NCBI GenBank assembly: GCA_022827405.1
Contig: JAJDTA010000175.1
Location: forward strand, 1-64,000
Reading direction: 5' to 3'
DNA from: Acidimicrobiia bacterium
GTDB lineage: Bacteria; Actinomycetota; Acidimicrobiia; Acidimicrobiales; Bin134
DNA: 64,000 bases
The stretch's first letter is position 1. The number at the start of each line of letters is the position of its first letter. Both the position numbers and the translations under genes were made by a program. Positions 32,548-46,942 of the stretch are shown here, one piece after another. Below the pieces are notes generated by a model that had not been told where the DNA came from, did not search any database, and was given only the letters and a program-made list of their open reading frames with translations.

Positions 32548-33507
32548 CTAGGGATTGACTCGGCGATCAACCGAAGGATGGGCGGCCGCGGGATCAAGTA
32601 GGTGCTCGGGGTTCCCGCCTCTAAGCCAGATGAGAGCCTGTTCCAACGCCTGGCCTATCAGCCTTACGATCCCCACGGTGGTAGTTGAGGCCACATGGGG
32701 AGTGACAACCACATTGTCGCGGCATAAGAGTGGATGGTCCGGGGGCATAGGCTCTGGTTCGGTGACGTCGAGGCCCGCGCCGCCCACATGGCCGGAATCG
32801 AGTGCGGCTAGCAGTGCTTCCTGATCCATCAGAGCCCCTCGGGCGCAGTTGATGATGATCACTCCGGGGCGCATGGCCGCCAGCGAGTCGGTGTTGACGA
32901 TGTGGCGGGTCTCCGGCGTGGCCGGGGCATGCAAGGAGACCACATGAGCCTGTGCCCACAGCTGGTCGAGTCCTACCAACTCGCCGACGGGAGCCGCCTC
33001 GAGATAAGGGTCGTAGACCAGCACAGTCATCCCCAATGCCTCGGCGTAGCGCCCTAGGAGACTGCCGATCCGCCCGCAGCCCACTAGCCCCAGGATGCGT
33101 CCGTCCAACTCCAGCGCCCCGGGGCCGGTGAATCGGCCAGGGCCGCTGGCGGTCCCAGCGGTCAAGCGCTCTTCGGAGCTCTTGAGCCGCTTGGTTACCG
33201 CCAGCATCAGCGCCAAGGCATGTTCAGCAGTAGAAACCGTGGGGGCGTCGGGGGTGTTGCAGGCGGCTACCCCGTGGGCTGCGCAAGCGGCGACGTCCAC
33301 GTTGTCGTAGCCGATGCCCGAGCGGGCTACCACCTTTAGGTTGGGCAGGCGACGGCAGACCTCGTCGTCCCACGGCCGGTCGGCGGCCACCACCACCCCG
33401 TCGGCGTGCTCAGGGCCGTCAACCAACTCCACATCAGGGGGGATCGCGACCTCAGACGGGGGAGTCCGGTCGATCCAGATGCGGATTCTCTTCTCAGGAC
33501 CGCTCAT
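32548..33507 (-). CDS. D-2-hydroxyacid dehydrogenase (phosphoglycerate dehydrogenase-like)
   Basis: LGLVGCGRIGSLLGRYAEALGM, INCARGALMDQEALLAAL, VVTPHVAS. Confidence 0.9.
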   Translation of the reverse strand: MSGPEKRIRIWIDRTPPSEVAIPPDVELVDGPEHADGVVVAADRPWDDEVCRRLPNLKVVARSGIGYDNVDVAACAAHGVAACNTPDAPTVSTAEHALALMLAVTKRLKSSEERLTAGTASGPGRFTGPGALELDGRILGLVGCGRIGSLLGRYAEALGMTVLVYDPYLEAAPVGELVGLDQLWAQAHVVSLHAPATPETRHIVNTDSLAAMRPGVIIINCARGALMDQEALLAALDSGHVGGAGLDVTEPEPMPPDHPLLCRDNVVVTPHVASTTTVGIVRLIGQALEQALIWLRGGNPEHLLDPAAAHPSVDRRVNP

Positions 33508-33517
33508 CCCGCGGGCG

Positions 33518-34162
33518 CTAGCCAGTTCCGAGAAGCCGATCGAGTTCAGCTAGGGCGGGAGCGATGTCATCTCCTACCAGCACACCGTGCATACCGAGGT
33601 CTCGGGCAGCCACCACATTGGGCTCGAAATCGTCCAGAAAGGCGCTCGTTTCTGGGCGAGAAACCTCCAATCTCTGGAGGGCGAGCTGGTAGATACTCGG
33701 ATCGGGCTTTCGCATGCCCACTGCGCTGGAGTCGATCACTGCCTCGAACAGCTCATCGACCGGGATGAGCTGGCGCCACATGTCGCCGAATTCCTTCGCG
33801 TTGTTGGTGATGATGGCCTGTCGTATGCCCGAATCGTTGAGTGCTCTGACTTTGGAGACTGCTCGCTCTCGCCGCTCGTCGCTGCTAGTGCTGCTCATGG
33901 CCTTGAAGAAACCCTCGGATGTGAACCCCTCAATGCCATCGGCCCGGCACGACTCGTCTGCCGCCTCCAGCGCCTCGGCCAGCGTTCCCTCGCCTCGCTC
34001 CAGGCGGTGCCAGGGATGGTCGCCGTTGGCCTCGTACCTCCCGAACACGTGCTCCAAGAGTCGATCGTTGGTGGTGCCCAGCGACCGGGCGTAGTCGTCG
34101 AGATGATGAAACGGCGAACCAGTGAACACGCCACCGAAATCCCAAAACACTGCTTCAATCAA
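33518..34162 (-). CDS. HAD superfamily (subfamily IA) hydrolase
   Basis: MIEAVFWDFGGVFTG, AIITNN, GMRKPDPSIYQLAL, FLDDFEPNVVAARDLGM. Confidence 0.88.
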   Translation of the reverse strand: MIEAVFWDFGGVFTGSPFHHLDDYARSLGTTNDRLLEHVFGRYEANGDHPWHRLERGEGTLAEALEAADESCRADGIEGFTSEGFFKAMSSTSSDERRERAVSKVRALNDSGIRQAIITNNAKEFGDMWRQLIPVDELFEAVIDSSAVGMRKPDPSIYQLALQRLEVSRPETSAFLDDFEPNVVAARDLGMHGVLVGDDIAPALAELDRLLGTG

Positions 34163-34179
34163 GTGGATCTCCCCTTATG

Positions 34180-39140
<4,961 letters not shown>

Positions 39141-39431
39141 TTAGTGGCCCGCTTCGGTTTGCTCGACCATCGCTCCATAGCGCTGCTGGGCAGCCTGTGG
39201 GGAGGTTCCCAAAATCTCTCCGATTTTGTTCCATGTGATGCCACTCGACCGGGCCGCAGCGACGGCTTCCACGATCTCTCCTTCGCAGCGGGCCCGGGCC
39301 ATGACGGCCCGCTTCAGCAAGTACTCCTCCACAGGCACTTCATCGCCTTCCGCTGGCACGTAGTCCTCGAACCGCTGGGCCAGTTCATCGGCGTGGTCAA
39401 GGATGTCTTGAATAGATCGGGGCATGGCCAT
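39141..39431 (-). CDS. Small HTH-like protein (function unknown)
   Basis: SSGITWNKIGEILGTSPQAAQQRYGAM resembles a Fis/sigma-like HTH. Confidence 0.6.
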   Translation of the reverse strand: MAMPRSIQDILDHADELAQRFEDYVPAEGDEVPVEEYLLKRAVMARARCEGEIVEAVAAARSSGITWNKIGEILGTSPQAAQQRYGAMVEQTEAGH

Positions 39432-39462
39432 CACTCCAGGAACTTGGGTATGCGCCCTCAAG

Positions 39463-40917
39463 TTATCTTGACACATAGCCGGCCTCCCTGTCACGCGAGA
39501 GGGCCATTGTTCGTGAGGGCTGGTGCCGGTTGAGGTTCGCTGAGAGACCGGATGCCTTGTCGACGCTGCGAGATCTTGTGCGAGACGGTGGGCGAAGTTG
39601 GCGCTGGCCATCCGAGGCGTGGGCCAAGATATAGCCCCGTTTATGGACCTTCTTATGGCACTTTGGACAAAGCAGCACGAGATTGGTGATGTCGGTAGGA
39701 CCGTCGTCGTCCCACCAGATGATGTGGTGGGCGTCGCAGGCGCTGGCCCGGATACCGCAGCCAATGCATTGCTTGTCCCGGACGTACAGGGCCAGCTTCT
39801 GGGCCGCGGTGGCGGCTCGTTGTTTTCTCCCCATGTAGAGGGGTTGGCCGTCGGCAGCGAAGATGGCGGGAACGATTCCGGCGTCACAGGCGATGTGTCG
39901 GAGTTCGTCGATGTCGATGGGGGTGCCGTCAGTGAGCCCAGCGTTCTTGAGTTGGCCGGTCAGCGTGTCGTAGTCCACGGTGACGATCAGCGTGGTGGCT
40001 TGCGGGGTGAGTTCGCCGCTCCCCGGTAGGTCAAGACTGGATTGGCCACTGTGGTCGCCGTGACTGTCGGAATCGCCGGTGTCGGTGTCGTCGTCGGCAT
40101 CACAGCAATCAGCACATGCTTTGCCACGGGGTTCGTCAGCCCCCGCGGGCTTTTGGGTGATGAGGGCGACCAAGGCATCAGCAGTACGTTGTTCATGCGT
40201 GCGATCTGATCCGCTCTTGGCATCTTCTCTGAACATTCGGTCGGCTAGGGCAAACAGCGATGTCTTGACCCGCTCGCCGGCGACTCTGTCGAATTCGGCG
40301 TGCATGACGACCATGTCGTTGTCGCCGTCGAACACTTTGCCGCTGCGCCGCTGCTTCTGCTGTTCCATCCGAGACAGCCCACCGTCGGCCTGGCGCTGGC
40401 CTTCTAGGCGGGCAGCGGTCTTCTTGAACTGGTCGAGGTCCTCTTTGATGGCCAGGGTGATCAACTCGATTTCCTGCTCAGGCGCCATCGGGGCCCGTTG
40501 GTGCGACTCGCCCATGACGCGTGCGTGGTCGATGGAGATCCACCCCTGCTTGGACGCCTCCAGCGTGTCGGGCAGCGCGTTGAGTGCGTTGGCGGTCTTG
40601 GCGTGCTGGCGAGCCCGATAGCGGCCCAGACCAAACTGCCGACACAACTCCTCTACGGCTTCTTGGCCCTCCAAGTCAGCGAAGCGGCCCAGCAAGGCAG
40701 CAAGGTAGCCGTCAAGCTGGCGGCGGGCGGCGTCGGCTTGGAGTATTTGCTTGACCATCTCCCCCGAGTCCAGCCCCGCGAAGTCAACCGGCTTGACCCC
40801 CAACCAATCGGCATCGCAGCCGCCTGCATACGTGCGAACACATCCGCCGGCCGCCAGCGTGTCAGCCCCGGTCTGCTCTGTGTTCTCCCTGGTCAGAGTA
40901 CCAATTGCCATGCCCAC
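39463..40917 (-). CDS. DUF222/13E12-repeat family protein with C-terminal HNH nuclease domain
   Basis: CIGCGIRASACDAHHIIWWDDDGPTDITNLVLLCPKCHKKVHKRG; long helical N-terminal domain. Confidence 0.9.
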   Translation of the reverse strand: MGMAIGTLTRENTEQTGADTLAAGGCVRTYAGGCDADWLGVKPVDFAGLDSGEMVKQILQADAARRQLDGYLAALLGRFADLEGQEAVEELCRQFGLGRYRARQHAKTANALNALPDTLEASKQGWISIDHARVMGESHQRAPMAPEQEIELITLAIKEDLDQFKKTAARLEGQRQADGGLSRMEQQKQRRSGKVFDGDNDMVVMHAEFDRVAGERVKTSLFALADRMFREDAKSGSDRTHEQRTADALVALITQKPAGADEPRGKACADCCDADDDTDTGDSDSHGDHSGQSSLDLPGSGELTPQATTLIVTVDYDTLTGQLKNAGLTDGTPIDIDELRHIACDAGIVPAIFAADGQPLYMGRKQRAATAAQKLALYVRDKQCIGCGIRASACDAHHIIWWDDDGPTDITNLVLLCPKCHKKVHKRGYILAHASDGQRQLRPPSRTRSRSVDKASGLSANLNRHQPSRTMALSRDREAGYVSR

Positions 40918-41001
40918 TAGTCTACCGACCCCAGTGACAGTTACTGCTCAACGGGCATTCTCTTCTGCTGGTGTATGACAGATGTTGTACGCTGCTATTT
41001 C

Positions 41002-41244
41002 ATGGCCACGAAATTGCTGACTGTGCGTGTCGACGCCGAGTTGTGGGACGCGGCTGTCCGCCGGGCTGGAGTATTGGGCACCTCGGTTTCACAAGTGGTG
41101 CGCGAGGCTTTGCGTGACGCAGTGGTAGCTCGTCCTCTTGGCGATCGTGTCGGCCTTCTCCGAGGCTCGATCCAAGCCGATACTGCCGACGCCCCCCAAG
41201 ACGACTGGCAAACTGAGATACGCGCCCATAACTGGCGCTCGTGA
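41002..41244 (+). CDS. Ribbon-helix-helix antitoxin-like protein (VapB-type)
   Basis: KLLTVRVDAELWDAAVRRAGVLGTSVSQVVREALRDAV; overlaps the PIN gene by 4 nt. Confidence 0.75.
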   Translation: MATKLLTVRVDAELWDAAVRRAGVLGTSVSQVVREALRDAVVARPLGDRVGLLRGSIQADTADAPQDDWQTEIRAHNWRS

Positions 41245-41663
41245 ACACTTGGCTAGTCGATACTGGACCCTTGGTCGCCTATCTCGATTCCAGCGAGATC
41301 GAGCATGACCAAGTCGGTGAGATCATGGACGGGTTCACGGGCATGCTGGCTACCACGGCCGCAGTGGTCACCGAAGCCATGCATTTCGTCCGCCGTGCCC
41401 GCTACGGAGCCATGGCCGTCAGCGAGTTCATCTTTCAAAGCAGAATGCAGGTGCACGGGATGTGTGAATCTGCGGACATCCAAGCTGCCACCGAGTTGAT
41501 GCAGCGCTACGCCGACACGCCCATGGACTTCGCCGATGCCACCCTGGTGCTGCTGGCAAAGCGACTGGCTGTGCCAAGCATCCTCACATTGGACCGTAGG
41601 GGCTTCAACACGTACCGCTTGCCCGACGGCACTCCCTTCAACCTAGTTCTTGACAGCATCTAG
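41241..41663 (+). CDS. PIN-domain toxin-like ribonuclease (VapC family)
   Basis: NTWLVDTGPLVAYLDSSE...DTPMDFADATLVLLAKRLAVPSILTLDRRGF. Confidence 0.88.
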   Translation: MNTWLVDTGPLVAYLDSSEIEHDQVGEIMDGFTGMLATTAAVVTEAMHFVRRARYGAMAVSEFIFQSRMQVHGMCESADIQAATELMQRYADTPMDFADATLVLLAKRLAVPSILTLDRRGFNTYRLPDGTPFNLVLDSI

Positions 41664-41682
41664 ACCCGGTGGTGGTCACTAG

Positions 41683-42618
41683 ATGCCCAAGAAAGAGGCT
41701 GGTTTTGGTTCCGAAAGAGGAGGTGCTGTAGTGGGGTGGGTGAGAGGTCTCGGTGGAGATCGGGTGTGGGTGTGGGCCGTGCGGGTGTGGTGGGCGGCGC
41801 TGCCGTTCACTGCCGGGCCGGTGTTGGCCGACGGGCTGCACGATGCGTCGGCCGCGTGGCGGTCGACCGCCTCGGTGGGTCTGTGGGTCCTTTGGGGTGG
41901 GGTGTTGGTGGGCTCCCTGCTCGCCCACCCGGCGACCCTGGTGCTGGTTCGGCTGGCCGTGCCGTCGGCAGTGGCGGCTGTGGTGTGGGCGGGGTTGGGC
42001 GATGCCGATTGGGGCGAGGTCGCGCTGGTCGCCGCCATTACCGGAGCGATGGCCGCAGTTTGTTTGAGCTCACCGGTCGGCCAAGTTTTCGTGAACGCCA
42101 TCTCCTATGGCGACGAGGTCCGGTTGTTGCTTCGACCACCGACGGTGCTGCTAGCTGGTCCGCTGCCCGCGGCAGCAGCGATCACGGTCGGTGGTCTGGT
42201 CAGTGGGCCGCTTGTGTTGGCGGCCGAGCGATGGGTCTTGGGCGCGCTCATCACCGTGGTAGGCGGAGCAGTAACCGTGCTCGGTGGCCGATCGCTCTAT
42301 GCGCTCACTCGTCGGTGGTTGGTCTTCGTTCCCGCTGGGGTGGTGCTCCATGACCATCTGGCAGTGCAAGACCCTGTATTGCTGCGCCGCCGAGTTGTAT
42401 CCGCCTTTGGCCCGGCTGAGCAGGGATCGGGCGCGTTCGACTTGAGCCAAGGCGCGACCGGGTTGATCTTGGAACTGGCCGCGAACCAGCCGATCACCTT
42501 GACCCCCCCAACCCGGAGAAGGAACCAAGCCGACGAAGTCCAAACCAGCGCCGTTCTGATCGCGCCCTCGCGGCCCGGACAAGCCGTCGCTCTCGCCCTA
42601 CAGCGGCAACTCATTTAG
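41683..42618 (+). CDS. Integral membrane protein, unknown function
   Basis: multiple hydrophobic segments and a soluble C-terminal region. Confidence 0.6.
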   Translation: MPKKEAGFGSERGGAVVGWVRGLGGDRVWVWAVRVWWAALPFTAGPVLADGLHDASAAWRSTASVGLWVLWGGVLVGSLLAHPATLVLVRLAVPSAVAAVVWAGLGDADWGEVALVAAITGAMAAVCLSSPVGQVFVNAISYGDEVRLLLRPPTVLLAGPLPAAAAITVGGLVSGPLVLAAERWVLGALITVVGGAVTVLGGRSLYALTRRWLVFVPAGVVLHDHLAVQDPVLLRRRVVSAFGPAEQGSGAFDLSQGATGLILELAANQPITLTPPTRRRNQADEVQTSAVLIAPSRPGQAVALALQRQLI

Positions 42619-42710
42619 CGGCCAGCGTCCCCGAAAGGGAGGCCCCTGAGCGCCGAGGAAACTTTGGCCCTAAGATACCGAGCACTGAAATACCTAGGGG
42701 GAGGGACCAG

Positions 42711-43190
42711 ATGGCGAGTCAGTTCACTGAAGCTGAGTTCAACGAGCACATCCAGCGGTACGAGAGCAAGGAGCTGGACTGGGACCCATTTGCCGCTCAG
42801 GGAGACCTCAAGGAGAAATACCGGCGAGCCCATGTGCGGATGGTGGGGGCGAGCATCACCGGCAAGCACTACGAACCCGGAACCGTCACCGCCGACAACT
42901 TCACCCTGTCGGTGATGATGATGCCCCCGGGAGCCGAGGCACCATCGCACGCCCATGAGGTGGAAGAGGTCTTCTTTGTGGTCAAGGGGGAGTTGACCGC
43001 ATGGTGGGAAGACGACAACGGCCGGATTCTCGACACCGTTCTGAAAGAGCGAGAGATGATCTACAGCCCTGCCGGGATCATGCATGGCTTGCGAAACCAC
43101 ACTGATGAAGAGGCCTTGGTGCAGGTTGTGATAGGCGTGGGCCGCCCGCAAAAGCCCACCTACCTCGACGCCGCTCTTACTGATCTCTGA
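42711..43190 (+). CDS. Cupin-domain protein
   Basis: GAEAPSHAHEVEEVFFVVKGELTAWWEDDNG...YSPAGIMHGLRNH. Confidence 0.87.
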   Translation: MASQFTEAEFNEHIQRYESKELDWDPFAAQGDLKEKYRRAHVRMVGASITGKHYEPGTVTADNFTLSVMMMPPGAEAPSHAHEVEEVFFVVKGELTAWWEDDNGRILDTVLKEREMIYSPAGIMHGLRNHTDEEALVQVVIGVGRPQKPTYLDAALTDL

Positions 43191-43197
43191 GGGGACC

Positions 43198-43965
43198 GTG
43201 CGACTGGGAGAGATGAGCTGGACGGCTCTGAGCGAGCGGCTCGACCAGGGCCCATTGGATGTGATGATCCCCTTGGGCGCTCTCGAGCAGCACGGTCCCC
43301 ATCTTCCCCTCGACACTGACGCCCTCATCGCCGAGGCAGTGGCCGATCGGGCGGCTCGAGCAGTAGGGGAGTGCGTGGTTTCGCCCTGCATTCCCGTTGG
43401 GTCCTCCAGCCATCACCTCACTTTCCCGGGCACGGCCAGCTTGAGCGACGAGACCCTCAGCGACGTCCTGGTTGAGGTGATCCAAACTCTGCTGAGCCAC
43501 GGATTCCGCGGCGCCTATTTGGTAACCGGCCATGCCGGAAACGTCGGGGCAATGGCCGGGGCCCTGTCTGAGCTCGACGCCGACGACCGTGCCCGAGTGG
43601 TGTCGTTTGACGATTGGCCCGCCCAGCGAGATGCGATTCACCGAGCAGCCGAAACCCAGCTCAACATGGATCGAGAAGTAGTGGGTACCCATGGTGGGCA
43701 CTTCGAAACCAGCATCATGCTGGTTGTCGCCCCCGACCGGGTGGATTTGGACTCAGCAGTCGCCGGCCACGTAGGACCAGCGGCCTCAGCCAGCGCCAAG
43801 CTGCGCTCCGAGGGCATGGCGGCAGTATCCCCGGTCGGCATCATCGGTGATCCGCGAGGGGCCACGGAAGACGCCGGCGAGCTCTACCTCGACGCATTGG
43901 TAGGCCTGGTGGTCGAGGGCATCGAAGCCCATCGCACTCAGTCGAATGAGCGGGTGGCCCCATGA
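43198..43965 (+). CDS. Creatininase-family amidohydrolase
   Basis: IPLGALEQHGPHLPLDTDALIAEAVA, GTHGGHFETSIML. Confidence 0.88.
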   Translation: MRLGEMSWTALSERLDQGPLDVMIPLGALEQHGPHLPLDTDALIAEAVADRAARAVGECVVSPCIPVGSSSHHLTFPGTASLSDETLSDVLVEVIQTLLSHGFRGAYLVTGHAGNVGAMAGALSELDADDRARVVSFDDWPAQRDAIHRAAETQLNMDREVVGTHGGHFETSIMLVVAPDRVDLDSAVAGHVGPAASASAKLRSEGMAAVSPVGIIGDPRGATEDAGELYLDALVGLVVEGIEAHRTQSNERVAP

Positions 43966-45107
43966 CCGAGCCCTCGGTCGCAATGGGCTGGGACAAGATC
44001 CGGGTCGCTATTCCCCGGGTGGTGGAGGCCGGGTTCGCCATATTCGTAGTCGTCATCCTGGGCGCAGTCATGACCGTCAAATCCGACGTGTTCCTGACCA
44101 CGGGAAATCTCCAGAACATTTTGCTGCAGACCTCGTTCTTGGCCTGCGCGGCTTTCGGAATGACCCTGGTGATCATCACCGCCGAACTCGATCTGTCTCA
44201 AGGGTCGGTTTTGGCCCTGATCGGGGTCGTGGCGGCCGAGACCATGGTCCGCAACAACAGCATCGTGCTCGGCCTGTTGGCTGGAGCGGGGGTGGGCATA
44301 GCCGCCGGGCTGTTCAACGGGCTGATCACCGCGGTGCTCAGAGTTCCCTCATTCATCACCACCCTGGGACTTCTGATCATGGCCCGGGGCTTGGCCCGAG
44401 AGATCACCGCGGGCAATACCGTGGGCAACCTACCCGGCGGCTGGAAGGCGTGGTGGAGCGGGGAGTTCATCGGGCTGCGAATGCCCATTTGGGTGGCGCT
44501 GGGTCTCGGTGTCGTCTACCACATCATCCTTCGCTATTCCCGCTTCGGATTGCGGATCTACGCGGTGGGAGGAAATGCCGAAGCAGCCCGCCGAGCCGGC
44601 ATAAACGTCACTCGGGTGCGGGTCACCGTCTTCGTGCTGGGGGGCCTGGCCGTTGCCGTCGGCGGCTTCACCCTGTTGGGACGAGTCAACGTCGGCCAAC
44701 CCAATGCCGCAGTGCTCACCGAGCTGTACGCGGTGGCCGCGGTGGTTCTAGGAGGCACTAATCTGTTCGGAGGTCGGGGGTCGATACCCCGCACGCTGGC
44801 CGGCGTGCTGCTGATCGGGGTGATTCGCAACAGCCTCAACCTGCTCAATGTGTCGTCCAACATGCAAGACGTGTGGCTCGGCGTCGTGTTCGTGCTGGCC
44901 ATGACATCGCAGTTCTTGCGCAGGTACCTGGAGCGGTGGGCCAACCGAAGCGAGGACACCGCCATCGAAGTGGAAGTGGAGCACGAGCTCGACGAAGAGC
45001 GCCGTGCTATCGAGCTGGCCGAGCAATCGGCCCGCTCGCCAGACCTAGAACTCCAAGGCGTGGAGCCGGCCGAGCAATCGGCCACCTCGACGTCGGAGCA
45101 ACCATAA
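43962..45107 (+). CDS. Sugar-type ABC transporter permease (RbsC/CUT2-like)
   Basis: ELDLSQGSVLALIGVVAAE, RVPSFITTLGLLIMARGLA, NAEAARRAGINV. Confidence 0.9.
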   Translation: MTEPSVAMGWDKIRVAIPRVVEAGFAIFVVVILGAVMTVKSDVFLTTGNLQNILLQTSFLACAAFGMTLVIITAELDLSQGSVLALIGVVAAETMVRNNSIVLGLLAGAGVGIAAGLFNGLITAVLRVPSFITTLGLLIMARGLAREITAGNTVGNLPGGWKAWWSGEFIGLRMPIWVALGLGVVYHIILRYSRFGLRIYAVGGNAEAARRAGINVTRVRVTVFVLGGLAVAVGGFTLLGRVNVGQPNAAVLTELYAVAAVVLGGTNLFGGRGSIPRTLAGVLLIGVIRNSLNLLNVSSNMQDVWLGVVFVLAMTSQFLRRYLERWANRSEDTAIEVEVEHELDEERRAIELAEQSARSPDLELQGVEPAEQSATSTSEQP

Positions 45108-45266
45108 GGGAATTATATACGATAGTTGACGTGGCTGGTGGCGGCGGGTAGCTTCGGGGCTGCCGTCAATCTGTCCAGACCTGGAGCCGGGTATCTCCTG
45201 GCTCCATTCGGCATGGTCTGGGCATTGACGGCAATTGATATCCGACTTCCCGAAGGGAGCCACCCA

Positions 45267-45581
45267 ATGACACCGAGAAACGCCGAGCTGCGAGAGATCG
45301 CTGCTTCCTGCAAAGACCTCACCGAGGCTGAGCGAGCCCAGTTCGCCGCCCAATACGCCTGCCAGCGCTTGGAGCCGGGACTGGCGACAGCGTTGAGCAT
45401 GATGATGCTCGACAGGTTCTACATCGGCCAGGTGGGGATGGGCATCGCCAAGATCCTCACTTTCGGCGGCCTGGGCGTCTGGGCGCTCGTGGATCTGTTC
45501 ACCATGCGGAACAAGGTCGCTGAGATGAACTTGGAGGCCATGCGCCACGTCAAGGCCCACGTCGTTGAGATGCGCCCCTAG
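45267..45581 (+). CDS. TM2-domain-like small membrane protein (IS passenger)
   Basis: LATALSMMMLDRFYIGQVGMGIAKILTFGGLGVWALVDLFTM. Confidence 0.75.
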   Translation: MTPRNAELREIAASCKDLTEAERAQFAAQYACQRLEPGLATALSMMMLDRFYIGQVGMGIAKILTFGGLGVWALVDLFTMRNKVAEMNLEAMRHVKAHVVEMRP

Positions 45582-45624
45582 GGGGCCTGCGGCAGCGGCT
45601 AGAATCGCCCCTGAAAAGGCCAAA

Positions 45625-45647
45625 CCCCCGGTGGACAAGACCGGGGG
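45625..45647. other. 8-bp stem hairpin upstream of the second passenger ORF
   Basis: CCCCCGGT-ggacaag-ACCGGGGG. Confidence 0.7.
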
Positions 45648-45672
45648 CTGGAAGAAAGGTTGAAACAACCTA

Positions 45673-45972
45673 ATGACTAACCAAGAGACTAGCGCGTTGG
45701 ACGCGCGCGCTCAAATACCGGAGGACGGCGAGCACTGGGTGGAACTGGAGCCGCGTCCCGCCGGCCCCGGCGAAGTCCAAATCCTCCGCCACTGGGCCTA
45801 CACCGGCCCCACTCTCGCCGACGTGTATGAGCGGTTGGAGAACCCGCCGCCCGAGCAGCCGATCCCGAAAGTCTCCGCTGTCGAAGACCCCGACAGGCCC
45901 GGCGTGCTCCAGGTCGAGTTCTCGATCCAGCTCTCCGAGGATGAGTGGGAGGCCGCCTTCGGCAGCAACTAG
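45673..45972 (+). CDS. Small acidic protein of unknown function (IS passenger), overlapping the 3' end of the transposase
   Basis: ATG preceded by AGGTTGAAACAACCTA; 99 aa; inside the IS boundaries. Confidence 0.65.
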   Translation: MTNQETSALDARAQIPEDGEHWVELEPRPAGPGEVQILRHWAYTGPTLADVYERLENPPPEQPIPKVSAVEDPDRPGVLQVEFSIQLSEDEWEAAFGSN

Positions 45973-46868
45973 GGGGCGGTGAGGTCGGTGTAGCGGAGGC
46001 GCTTGCCGACCATCCCGCAGGCCACCCAGCGCAGCGACGTGGCCTCGTTCACCCTGGCCTCAACCTCCGAGCAGTAGCGGTGCAGGTGCTTGTCCGACAT
46101 CCAGTGGTAGGTGCCGATGTAGGAGCGCTTGAGCAGCGCCCACACGCCCTCGATCCGGTTCGTGGAGGCCAGGCCCCTCCGGTACTCGCCGCGGCCGTGG
46201 GCGACCCGCCCGTGGCGGAACCCCAGCCTGCCGAGCGGCCCGTAGACCGGGGCCTCGTCGGTGAACACGTCAGCTCCCCGCCGCACCCTCGACGACACGA
46301 ACCCGGCGGCGGTGGCACCGTCCACGCTTCCCACCGCCTCCAGCGACACCGACCCGGTGTGCCGATCAGCCGCGCCCATCACCGGGGCCTTCCCCGACGG
46401 GCCACGCCCAGACCCCTTCTTACCACGGTGGCGATTCTTGTTCTTCCCGCCGACATAGGTCTCGTCGATCTCGACCGGGCCGACCATGAGCGGATCGTCG
46501 CCGTCGGCCCACGCCTGGCGGATGCGATGGCCGAGATGCCATGCCGACTTCTGGGTGATCCCCAAATGGCGGCCCAGGCTCACCGACGACACGCCTTTGG
46601 GCGACTGGGAGAGCAGGTAGACGGCCAGCAGCCACGTCTGAGCGCCCAGCTTGCTCGACTCCATCACCGACCCCTTCCGCCACGAGAAGTAGGAGCGGCA
46701 CGACCCGCACCACCAGTCCATCGACTGGTGCTTGGACTCCACCACCCGCTCGCCCGACCCGCAGTCGATACACCGCACCCCGTCGGGCCAGCGCTGCTCG
46801 ACGAACCAGCGGCGGGCCGCTTCGTCGTCCGGGTACTTCCTCGCAAGCTCGATCAGGTTCATGCCCAA
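45969..46868 (-). CDS. IS1595-family transposase
   Basis: zinc ribbon CIDCGSGERV...CGSCRSYFSWRKGSVMESSK; VEIDETYVGGKNKNRH; TNRIEGVWALLKRSYIGTYHW. Confidence 0.93.
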   Translation of the reverse strand: MGMNLIELARKYPDDEAARRWFVEQRWPDGVRCIDCGSGERVVESKHQSMDWWCGSCRSYFSWRKGSVMESSKLGAQTWLLAVYLLSQSPKGVSSVSLGRHLGITQKSAWHLGHRIRQAWADGDDPLMVGPVEIDETYVGGKNKNRHRGKKGSGRGPSGKAPVMGAADRHTGSVSLEAVGSVDGATAAGFVSSRVRRGADVFTDEAPVYGPLGRLGFRHGRVAHGRGEYRRGLASTNRIEGVWALLKRSYIGTYHWMSDKHLHRYCSEVEARVNEATSLRWVACGMVGKRLRYTDLTAP

Positions 46869-46942
46869 ACCCTAGTCCCGACCCGCCAGCCTGTCAAGTT
46901 ATGTATATAGTTCCCAACCATAAACACCCGGAGGGGAGCACA

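Larger units (their letters stand above)
45108..46915. mobile_element. IS1595-family insertion sequence, 1,808 bp, with two passenger ORFs
   Basis: imperfect ~30-bp terminal inverted repeats (GGGAATTATATAC...TTGAC..GGCTGG versus reverse-complement GGGAACTATATAC...TTGACAGGCTGG); 8-bp direct repeat AACCATAA at 45100-45107 and 46916-46923. Confidence 0.9.
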
